The notes beneath the pieces are model-generated. The model was not told where the DNA came from and did not search any database. It worked only from the letters and a program-made list of their open reading frames with translations. Positions 1 through 5,973 of a stretch of 9,220 nucleotides of DNA are shown one piece after another. Origin of the DNA: Candidatus Poseidoniaceae archaeon (GTDB taxonomy: Archaea; Thermoplasmatota; Poseidoniia; Poseidoniales; Poseidoniaceae); assembly GCA_013329355.1 (NCBI GenBank), contig DUKK01000133.1, forward strand, positions 1-9,220, given 5' to 3'. The position numbers were made by a program, and so were the translations under genes. Positions within the stretch are counted from its first letter, which is position 1. Each line of letters opens with the position of its first letter.

Positions 1-275
1 GCGTATTAATCGGGGCAGGTTTCATTGCTGGTGAATCAATTCTGGGTGTCTTAGTTGCTTTATTGATAGTTCTTGAAATCGATCTCACCCAATTATTTTC
101 GACCGGTGTTCTGAATAACTTCCTTTCATTGTTATTTTTTGGATGGTTTGTAGTGGTGTTCTTGTGGCTGGCAACAAGGACCTTACCAAATAATGGCAAC
201 TTACTGAGGGATTTCGGATTGATCGCTAAAAATCTAGTCAGCAAGCTGGGGTCAATGTTCAGACTGGCAAAATAG
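1..275 (+). CDS. OPT-family oligopeptide transporter, C-terminal end (5' truncated by window)
   Basis: The reading frame is open from base 3 to the TAG at 273-275, about 90 codons, with no credible internal start. It is therefore the tail of a gene beginning outside the window. Two hydrophobic segments are visible: one starting LIGAGFIAGESILGVLVALL, and a second around FLSLLFFGWFVVVFLWLATR, followed by a short basic tail ending RLAK. The glycine-rich GAGFIAGES helix resembles the last membrane helices of OPT (oligopeptide/YSL) transporters, proton-coupled importers of small peptides or metal chelates usually over 600 residues long. Only the tail is seen, so the family is a pattern-based inference and the substrate cannot be named; another polytopic transporter remains possible. 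The next gene starts 61 bases downstream. Confidence 0.55.
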   Translation, partial: VLIGAGFIAGESILGVLVALLIVLEIDLTQLFSTGVLNNFLSLLFFGWFVVVFLWLATRTLPNNGNLLRDFGLIAKNLVSKLGSMFRLAK

Positions 276-336
276 CCCACAACAAGCGAACAAAAGCATC
301 AAAGGTTGTCTTTGACGACATCCGCATGGTCGTAGA

Positions 337-1164
337 ATGTCGATGTCCATTTCAGAATTAGAAGAACTCGCGAGAAAATGTCGCGTTGAGATTGTAAAAA
401 TGGTTTACCGAGCCCAAGCAGGTCACCCGGGTGGTTCACTTTCAGAAATTGACTTGTTGTCTGCCTTGTACGCGAACTACCTAAGGGCTAAACCAGATCA
501 ACCTGACTGGGAGGACAGAGATAGGTTTATTCTCTCAAAAGGGCATGCTTCGCCTGGAATGTATGCGATATTAGCTGAAATGAATTTCATTACAAAACAA
601 GATTTAGAATCATATCGAGTGTTAGGCGGAGTTTGCCAAGGGCACGTTGACATGAAATGGTGTCCAGGTGTCGATTTTTCTGCTGGCTCTCTTGGTATGG
701 GGCTATCCTTCGGCATGGGTTGCGCTATCGCAGGACGATTATCGTCCAGTGTCCGCAATGTGTTTGTTATGTTAGGTGATGGTGAGATTCAAGAAGGAAG
801 TGTGTGGGAAGCAGCAATGGCTGCCAAACACCATGAATTAGGTAACCTAAAAGTGATACTCGATTGTAACAGAATTCAGAACGATGACTTCTGTGAAAAC
901 CAAATGAGGATGTTTGATATCCCAGCGAAGTGGCAGTCATTTGGTTGGGATGTAAAGGAGATAGACGGTCATAACATGGAAGAGGTTGTCGAGGGCCTTG
1001 ACTTCCTGGTGAGTAACAACGATAATCCAGCGATTCTTATTGCTCATACGGTTAAAGGAAAGGGTGTGTCATACATGGAGGATAATCCGGCGTTTCACGG
1101 CGCGGCACCGAACAAAGAGCAGTTCAAGGTCGCAATGGTCGAATTAGGGGAGGCAGAAGCATGA
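337..1164 (+). CDS. tkt: Transketolase, N-terminal (thiamine-pyrophosphate-binding) subunit
   Basis: 275-residue thiamine diphosphate (ThDP) domain of a split transketolase. With the next gene's product it should form the enzyme that moves two-carbon ketol units between sugar phosphates in the cytoplasmic non-oxidative pentose phosphate pathway. Visible motifs are GHPGGS with His30, SKGHASPG with His70, QGHVDM with His103, and the ThDP/Mg motif running from GDG at 147-149 to Asn178 (DCN). The length is normal for archaeal and bacterial N-terminal sections. In the cofactor loop, GSLGMG at 117-122 has Met121 where I would expect Gln or His. ATG 337 follows a 61-base gap without a clear Shine-Dalgarno; ATG 343 is an equally placed alternative two codons in. 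The stop overlaps the start of the C-terminal subunit. The family is clear; the exact donor and acceptor sugars are inferred. Confidence 0.93.
   Translation: MSMSISELEELARKCRVEIVKMVYRAQAGHPGGSLSEIDLLSALYANYLRAKPDQPDWEDRDRFILSKGHASPGMYAILAEMNFITKQDLESYRVLGGVCQGHVDMKWCPGVDFSAGSLGMGLSFGMGCAIAGRLSSSVRNVFVMLGDGEIQEGSVWEAAMAAKHHELGNLKVILDCNRIQNDDFCENQMRMFDIPAKWQSFGWDVKEIDGHNMEEVVEGLDFLVSNNDNPAILIAHTVKGKGVSYMEDNPAFHGAAPNKEQFKVAMVELGEAEA
1147..1153 (+). promoter_or_regulatory. Shine-Dalgarno for the transketolase C-terminal subunit
   Basis: GGGGAGG lies inside the 3' end of the upstream subunit gene, seven bases before ATG 1161. Together with the ATGA overlap at 1161-1164, it supports coupled and probably balanced synthesis of the two subunits. 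Confidence 0.7.
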
Positions 1165-2099
1165 GCCGGATGGCAGCAACCAGAGATGGTTACGGTCAAG
1201 CATTACTGGATATGGCAGAAAATGAAAAAGTTGTCGTATTAGAAGCAGACCTTGGAAAGTCAACCAAATCACTGCATTTTAGGAAGGCACATCCTGAGAG
1301 AACTGTATCCTGCGGGATTGGTGAGCAAAATATGCTACTAACTGCCGCCGGGCTTGCAGCATCAGGTTACATACCATTTGCCAGTACATTTGCTATTTTT
1401 ACTGAGCGCGCCTTTGAACAAATGCGTAATGGCATTGCTCGAACGGATTTAGCAGTCCATCTATGTGGCAGTCATGGTGGAACGCATACCGGTACTGATG
1501 GTTCGTCTGCTCAATCAATAGAAGATTTGGGAATATATCGAACCCTACCAAATGTTGTTGTTTTGCATCCCTGTGACGATGTCAGTACTAGGGTTCTAAC
1601 CAACCAGTTAGTGGATTTGGGCAAACCGTCTTACACAAGGACTGCACGCAACAAAACTCCAGTATTTTATGACGGCAGAGAAAGTGAAATACGAATCGGC
1701 AAAGGCGTTATTCTATTAGAGGGTGATGATGTTGCGATTATCGCTTGTGGAGTTATGGTTTCTGAAGCCATTAGTGCAGCCGAGCAATTAGCAGAACAAG
1801 GTATCAGGGCATCAGTCATTGATATGCATACTATCAAACCACTTGATACCGATTTGGTGGGGAAAATGGCAAGCAAATGTGGCGCTATTGTTACTGCTGA
1901 GGATCACAACATCATTGGAGGACTAGGCGGTTCAGTAGCAGAATTTTTGTCATCAACCATTCCAATTCCGCTAGAAAGAGTGGGCGTTAAGGATCGTTTC
2001 GGAGAATCTGGACAGGCAGACGAAATGCTTGATTTAATGGAGATTTCGGCGCCATTTATTGTCGCTGCAGCGGAGCGAGCAATTAATCGTAAACAATGA
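1161..2099 (+). CDS. tkt: Transketolase, C-terminal (pyrimidine-binding) subunit
   Basis: 312-residue partner of the preceding subunit. Residues 1-165 form the pyrimidine-binding domain; GIGEQNM at 53-59 carries Glu55, the conserved glutamate that activates the aminopyrimidine ring of ThDP. Residues 185-310 form the transketolase C-terminal domain, including IIACGVMVSEA, DMHTIKPLD and the IIGGLGGSVAE region. The two genes overlap by four bases (ATGA) and a good GGGGAGG precedes the start, so the products are expected to assemble stoichiometrically. The loop usually reading DGxxHQ is DGSSAQSIED here, with Ala117 replacing the histidine that contacts the sugar substrate (His481 in the yeast enzyme). 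The assignment to split transketolase is firm; the altered loop leaves some room for an unusual substrate. Confidence 0.92.
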   Translation: MSRMAATRDGYGQALLDMAENEKVVVLEADLGKSTKSLHFRKAHPERTVSCGIGEQNMLLTAAGLAASGYIPFASTFAIFTERAFEQMRNGIARTDLAVHLCGSHGGTHTGTDGSSAQSIEDLGIYRTLPNVVVLHPCDDVSTRVLTNQLVDLGKPSYTRTARNKTPVFYDGRESEIRIGKGVILLEGDDVAIIACGVMVSEAISAAEQLAEQGIRASVIDMHTIKPLDTDLVGKMASKCGAIVTAEDHNIIGGLGGSVAEFLSSTIPIPLERVGVKDRFGESGQADEMLDLMEISAPFIVAAAERAINRKQ

Positions 2100-2124
2100 A
2101 TAACAGTATCTTATCAACCTTACT

Positions 2125-4326
2125 ATGAAGGCTAAATCCCTATGTTTAGTCCTCCTCATTTTTGCGTCTACGCTTAGTTTAGAAATTGAATATTTAGATG
2201 AATCGCCAAAATTCATGGCATCTGGCAATGGATGCGAAGCTGACAGAAACTCAACATGGACAATAGGGTTGATTTACTGCACCGGAGAAATGCAATCAGG
2301 TTACACATTGTTTTCTCCTATGGCATCTAACACATCTTATCTTATTGATGAGTATGGACGAGAAGTCCATCGATGGGTATCACCTGGAGACCATCGCCCT
2401 GGATTGTCTGCTTATCTTCTTGATGATGGTGATTTACTTAGAACTGCGAACCTCGGTCCAAACCAACCGGGTGAATTCACTGGAGGGGGAAGCGCCGGGA
2501 AAATTGAGCGGATATCTTGGGATGGCGTTCTGGAATGGTCTTGGTCTTATTCTAGTGAGATGTATCGTAGCCATCATGATATCGAGCCTTTACCAAATGG
2601 TAACGTTCTGATGATTGCCTGGGAATATAGAAATGAAACTGAAGCCGCCGAAGCCGGAAAGTATCCCCAGAGCGACTCATCACGTGCGCTTGGGACGACA
2701 TCGGTTTGGCCGGATAAGATAATCGAAGTACAACCTATCGGCGAAAATAACGCTGAAATTGTTTGGCAATGGTCTTTCTGGGACCACTTGATACAGGACT
2801 ATGATACAACCAAAGCCAATTATGGCGTTGTGGCTGACCATCCAGAACTACTTGATGTAAATTTCATCGATTCTGTTGGAGGCGCGTCAGGTGGCAGAGA
2901 TTGGTTACACTGTAATGGAATCGATTATAATGAACACTTAGATCAAATCGCAATTTCATGCAAGAATACTAACGAGATTTACATCATTGATCATAGTACA
3001 ACCATTGAAGAAGCCACCGGACACGCCGGTGGCAACAGTGGCAAAGGTGGCGACATCCTATACCGCTATGGGAATCCAGAAAGTTATCAGAGAGGTAACG
3101 CAGAAGATCAAGTCTTGTTCGCACAGCATGATGTGCAGTGGATTGGTGACAGTTACCTTGATGGAGGTAGCCTAATGATTTTCAATAACGGTAACGGTCG
3201 AGAAACATCTTACTCATCTGTTGACGTTATCACGCCCCCGATTAATGGTAGTAATTATGACATTAGTTCAACAGAACCATACGGGCCCGAAGATCTAACC
3301 TGGACTTGGGATGCCGGAACTGAGATGTATTCATCAGCAATCTCCGGAAGCACAAGGCTGTCAAATGGCAACACACTGATTACTTTTGGTATGCAGGGAA
3401 CTCTGATTGAAGTTGATTACACTGGAGAAATAGTTTGGAAATATATTAGTCCAGTTAATAACATTGGAATAATGACTCAGGGTGATTCGATTTTTTCAGG
3501 TAATGGCAACAAGGTATTCAAAGTTACCAGACACTTGGCCACGGAACCAGCACTAAAAGGTCGTGAACTCATCCCACAAGGCTACATTGAAACTTGGGAA
3601 GATGATTGCCCGAATGAGGAATCCATACCATATGATGTTGATGGCGATGGCTGTATCGATGATACTGATGGAGATGGAATTGATGATTCTGTAGATTTAT
3701 GTCACGGGTTTGATGACAGCCTCGATGTTGATGCCGACAATATTCCAGATGGTTGTGACGAATTAATCGATAATGACGGTGATGGTGTTGCCAATTTATA
3801 CGATAATTGCGAGGGCTATGACGACAATATCGATCAAGACAATGATACAATACCAGATGGATGCGATTTGTTAATCGATTCTGATAACGATGGGGTCGGA
3901 GATAATATTGATGCCTGTGACGGCTCAGACGACAATCTGGATGTCGATAACGATAGCATACCCGACGGTTGTGACCAGTTAATAGACGCCGATAATGATG
4001 GAATCGCTGATGATTTTGACTCATGCCCGATGACTGTCAGTTCAAACGGCAGCGATGTTGACTCCAATGGTTGCTCATTGAGCCAGTTAGATTCAGACGG
4101 CGATGGTGTAAGTGACTTTGATGACGAATGTCCTAACTTTGATGACAGCATAGACATAAATCAAAACAATATACCAGACGGATGTGAGACCCTCGTAGAA
4201 GAGTCTATGGAAACCAAAGACGTCAAATCTTCGCAAGATACACTTGTATCGAACTACATTATTGGTGGATTGATAATCGTTGTTATTGCCCTTTTTATGA
4301 GAAAGATTCAATCGGATAATTCATGA
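2125..4326 (+). CDS. Secreted, membrane-anchored arylsulfotransferase-like protein with TSP3 calcium-binding repeats
   Basis: 733 residues. An N-terminal signal peptide (about 1-19, hydrophobic CLVLLIFASTLSL) sends it across the membrane. Residues 55-470 resemble the ASST beta-propeller family: blade motifs such as YLIDEYGREVHRW, HHDIEPLPNGNVLM, DWLHCNGIDYNEHLDQI, ILYRYGNP and QHDVQWI recur in order. His151, His262 and His335 sit in these conserved stretches and are candidates for the active-site histidines; in E. coli AssT one histidine forms a sulfo-enzyme. Known family members transfer sulfate from phenolic sulfate esters to phenols. Residues 504-688 are Asp-rich TSP3-type repeats (DxDxDG, IPDGC), expected to bind calcium as a stalk. 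A single helix at about 711-726 followed by RKIQSDNS anchors it. No Shine-Dalgarno is seen; it starts 25 bases after transketolase and its stop overlaps an ATG at 4323. Real sulfotransferase activity is unproven; a propeller binding role is the alternative. Confidence 0.8.
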   Translation: MKAKSLCLVLLIFASTLSLEIEYLDESPKFMASGNGCEADRNSTWTIGLIYCTGEMQSGYTLFSPMASNTSYLIDEYGREVHRWVSPGDHRPGLSAYLLDDGDLLRTANLGPNQPGEFTGGGSAGKIERISWDGVLEWSWSYSSEMYRSHHDIEPLPNGNVLMIAWEYRNETEAAEAGKYPQSDSSRALGTTSVWPDKIIEVQPIGENNAEIVWQWSFWDHLIQDYDTTKANYGVVADHPELLDVNFIDSVGGASGGRDWLHCNGIDYNEHLDQIAISCKNTNEIYIIDHSTTIEEATGHAGGNSGKGGDILYRYGNPESYQRGNAEDQVLFAQHDVQWIGDSYLDGGSLMIFNNGNGRETSYSSVDVITPPINGSNYDISSTEPYGPEDLTWTWDAGTEMYSSAISGSTRLSNGNTLITFGMQGTLIEVDYTGEIVWKYISPVNNIGIMTQGDSIFSGNGNKVFKVTRHLATEPALKGRELIPQGYIETWEDDCPNEESIPYDVDGDGCIDDTDGDGIDDSVDLCHGFDDSLDVDADNIPDGCDELIDNDGDGVANLYDNCEGYDDNIDQDNDTIPDGCDLLIDSDNDGVGDNIDACDGSDDNLDVDNDSIPDGCDQLIDADNDGIADDFDSCPMTVSSNGSDVDSNGCSLSQLDSDGDGVSDFDDECPNFDDSIDINQNNIPDGCETLVEESMETKDVKSSQDTLVSNYIIGGLIIVVIALFMRKIQSDNS
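3634..4188 (+). repeat. TSP3-type repeat region within the ASST-like gene
   Basis: Asp/Asn-rich coding repeats. The landmark IPDGC recurs at protein residues 540, 576, 612 and 683, so two exact 36-codon (108-base) units run 3742-3849 and 3850-3957. A third begins at 3958 and departs from the pattern after about 25 codons. Each unit carries a DxDxDG-like calcium loop plus a second cysteine (DNC, DAC, DSC) that may form a disulfide with IPDGC. Third codon positions differ between units, so the array is not a recent duplication. Confidence 0.85.
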
Positions 4327-4349
4327 AGTGTCTAGTAATCCACCAAGTC

Positions 4350-5012
4350 ATGGAGTTTTTCTTGGACACAGCGGATGTTGACGAAATAAAAGAGATTGCA
4401 TCTTGGGGAATTTTGGATGGAGTTACTACAAACCCCTCACTGATTAAAAAGAGCGGTAGAGATTTCAAACAAGTAGTAGCTGAAATCGCCGCAATTTGTG
4501 CTGGGCCAATTTCTGCCGAAGTAACTGCTATGGATACTGCAGGTATGGTCGAACAAGCACTTGAATTGAAGCAAGAGTTACCAGATAACGTCATCATCAA
4601 GATACCATGCATTCCTGCAGGACTAGCAGCAACCAAGATACTTACAGAAAAAGGCATTAGGACTAATGTGACACTGATTTTTTCGGCGGCCCAAGCACTA
4701 ATGGCTGCCAAAGCAGGTGCAACCTATGTTTCACCATTCATTGGCAGAATCGATGATACTGGACATGATGGTATGACGCTTATTGCGGAAATTATGGACA
4801 CATGGTCAAATTACCCGGAAATAACGACAAAAGTGCTTGCTGCATCGATTAGACATCCAACTCATGTCTTGCAGTGCATTCAATTAGGTGCCCATACTGC
4901 AACTATGCCAACCAAGATATTCCGTCAACTGATGAAACATCCATTAACCGACAAAGGGATTGATGGATTCATGAAAGACTGGGCGGAAGTCGAGGCCGCT
5001 GGAAATGCGTAA
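4350..5012 (+). CDS. tal: Transaldolase (small FSA/MipB-like class I family)
   Basis: 220 residues from ATG 4350. It transfers dihydroxyacetone units between sedoheptulose-7-phosphate, glyceraldehyde-3-phosphate, erythrose-4-phosphate and fructose-6-phosphate, working beside transketolase in the cytoplasm. The family opening FFLDTADVDEI starts at this methionine, and the 215-220 residue length fits. TTNPSLI follows, then IIKIPC with Lys84 as the Schiff-base lysine. SPFIGRIDD near residue 130 has Phe-Ile-Gly-Arg, as in transaldolases, where fructose-6-phosphate aldolase has Tyr-Val-Asn-Arg; this favours transaldolase. An in-frame ATG at 4323 overlaps the upstream stop (ATGA) and would add nine residues (MKCLVIHQV) not expected in the family. 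Neither start has a Shine-Dalgarno, so the start is the uncertain part, not the identity. Confidence 0.9.
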   Translation: MEFFLDTADVDEIKEIASWGILDGVTTNPSLIKKSGRDFKQVVAEIAAICAGPISAEVTAMDTAGMVEQALELKQELPDNVIIKIPCIPAGLAATKILTEKGIRTNVTLIFSAAQALMAAKAGATYVSPFIGRIDDTGHDGMTLIAEIMDTWSNYPEITTKVLAASIRHPTHVLQCIQLGAHTATMPTKIFRQLMKHPLTDKGIDGFMKDWAEVEAAGNA

Positions 5013-5047
5013 ATAACGAAACAAGAGGATTATTCAATAAGAAGTTA

Positions 5048-5066
5048 CCACCTCAGTTAGAGGGGG
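5048..5066 (+). promoter_or_regulatory. Possible hairpin covering the Shine-Dalgarno of the 198-aa membrane protein gene
   Basis: GAGGGGG at 5060-5066 is a strong ribosome binding site seven bases before ATG 5074. Just upstream, CCACCTC at 5048-5054 can pair with it across the loop AGTTA, with six of seven positions matched (A-G mismatch at 5050/5064). The upstream arm resembles the anti-Shine-Dalgarno end of 16S rRNA. If it folds in the mRNA, it would limit translation of the gene. Confidence 0.4.
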
Positions 5067-5073
5067 ACACCGT

Positions 5074-5670
5074 ATGAGCGATGCAAGAGAGCGTCTGAAA
5101 AAGCTGCTTGACGGTGAGTTAGAGGCCTCAGACATTGCAGAAGATGCATCACTGGTCAGTCTTGCAGACAGGCTTTACGGGATTAAAATCGCCAATGTCA
5201 AGCCAGTAAAGGCTAGAGATATGCAGTCAGAATCATCCAGCACAGACCCGCAGGAGGCAGAGCAATTTGGACAGACCTCAAGCATGATGGTCGAAGTGAT
5301 TGAACCTACAACCCTTCCAATACCCGAACTGAATCACTTAGCAATGCCTGATTTACCGACCAAGAAGAACCGGTTTTCGGTATTATCAGTGATTGCTCTT
5401 GGTGGAATAACATTCGTAATTCTGAATATCTTTGGATTATTTTCAACGCTATTTGAAAGCTCCTGCGCAATAGATAGTTGCAGATCCGCAGGACAAACTA
5501 GAATGAACCTAATGGATATATACAAATTTAGCGAATCTGATGGTTGGTCATATTCCGTTTTAACCGATGGAATGAGTGGGATTGGTGGAACTAGTGGAGG
5601 CATTGGCATCCCTGATATTGTTGCGCTTCTTGCCTTGATTGGTCTGCTTATCATCTCCCGAAGGAAGTGA
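5074..5670 (+). CDS. Hypothetical two-helix membrane protein
   Basis: 198 residues that I do not recognise. Residues 1-95 are hydrophilic: a charged helical start (RERLKKLLDGELEASDIAED, then LADRLYG), followed by a Ser/Gln/Glu-rich and Pro-rich linker. Residues 101-125 form a first membrane helix (FSVLSVIALGGITFVILNIF), 126-178 a loop with Cys131 and Cys136 that could form a disulfide if it lies outside the cell, and 179-195 a second helix before the basic end RRK. A glycine-rich run (GIGGTSGGIGIP) precedes the second helix. With no signal peptide, the N-terminal region and the RRK end are probably both cytoplasmic. ATG 5074 is supported by GAGGGGG seven bases upstream. The stop lies four bases before the next gene's GTG, so the two are probably co-translated. 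Function is unknown. Confidence 0.75.
   Translation: MSDARERLKKLLDGELEASDIAEDASLVSLADRLYGIKIANVKPVKARDMQSESSSTDPQEAEQFGQTSSMMVEVIEPTTLPIPELNHLAMPDLPTKKNRFSVLSVIALGGITFVILNIFGLFSTLFESSCAIDSCRSAGQTRMNLMDIYKFSESDGWSYSVLTDGMSGIGGTSGGIGIPDIVALLALIGLLIISRRK
5663..5670 (+). promoter_or_regulatory. Shine-Dalgarno that selects the GTG start at 5675
   Basis: GGAAGTGA differs by one base from GGAGGTGA, the complement of the archaeal 16S 3' end, and ends four bases before GTG 5675. It overlaps the upstream TGA stop (5668-5670). This favours GTG 5675 over a TTG at 5639, which would overlap the upstream gene, and over ATG 5705, which would cut into the first membrane helix. Confidence 0.65.
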
Positions 5671-5674
5671 ACGG

Positions 5675-5932
5675 GTGACAATCACTGGCCTCGCGTCAGA
5701 AGGCATGGCATATCTTGGAATGCTACTAATACTCGGAGCATTTATACTCGAAACAAATAATTTTCTCGACAGTAAAGACTGGATATACCTTACTATGATG
5801 GCCTCAGGGTCTGGATTACTCGCTGTTAGAGCATTGTTAATTGATGAATGGGCATTCTTAATCCTCGAAGTTTTTTGGTGTATTGCGGCGATTGCTGCAC
5901 TTGTCAGCATCAAGCAAAAAAAGTCTGGATAA
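5675..5932 (+). CDS. Small three-helix membrane protein, CBU_0592-like
   Basis: 85 residues from GTG 5675 with three predicted membrane helices: about 8-25 (EGMAYLGMLLILGAFIL), 35-56 (WIYLTMMASGSGLLAVRALL) and 59-78 (WAFLILEVFWCIAAIAALVS), ending in a Lys-rich cytoplasmic tail. The order of a Gly-Leu first helix, a Gly-Ser second helix and a Trp-containing third helix resembles the small CBU_0592-type membrane domain, whose function is not established. This match is by eye. The start is set by GGAAGTGA four bases upstream, and the gene follows the 198-aa membrane protein by four bases, suggesting the two products work together. A 41-base gap separates it from proS. Confidence 0.7.
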   Translation: MTITGLASEGMAYLGMLLILGAFILETNNFLDSKDWIYLTMMASGSGLLAVRALLIDEWAFLILEVFWCIAAIAALVSIKQKKSG

Positions 5933-5973
5933 CATCAACATGTTCTTGAGTAATAATCCCTCGAGGCGTCAAT

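Noticed and set aside
276..336. Possible archaeal TATA/BRE promoter before the transketolase genes
   Set aside because: The gap has A-rich patches but no TATA-like box I can defend, and no clear T-rich terminator for the upstream transporter gene.
3569..4157. Two long antisense open frames (151 and 107 codons) opposite the TSP3 repeats
   Set aside because: The repeated Asp/Asn codons on the + strand produce His/Arg- or Ser-rich low-complexity frames on the other strand. They are by-products of the repeat, without a ribosome site or recognisable protein pattern.
4295..4711. Antisense open frame of 138 codons over the transaldolase start
   Set aside because: It lies opposite a strongly supported gene and has no domain pattern of its own.
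4350..5012. Fructose-6-phosphate aldolase instead of transaldolase
   Set aside because: The SPFIGRIDD motif has Phe and Gly-Arg where FSA has Tyr and Asn-Arg, and the split transketolase genes upstream fit a transaldolase role.
5639..5674. TTG start at 5639 for the small three-helix membrane protein
   Set aside because: It would overlap the upstream gene by 32 bases and add a Ser/Glu-rich stretch, whereas GTG 5675 has a near-perfect Shine-Dalgarno at the right distance.
5959..5966. Palindrome CCTCGAGG before proS as an operator
   Set aside because: Eight bases with no second copy nearby; half of it is simply the GAGG ribosome binding site.
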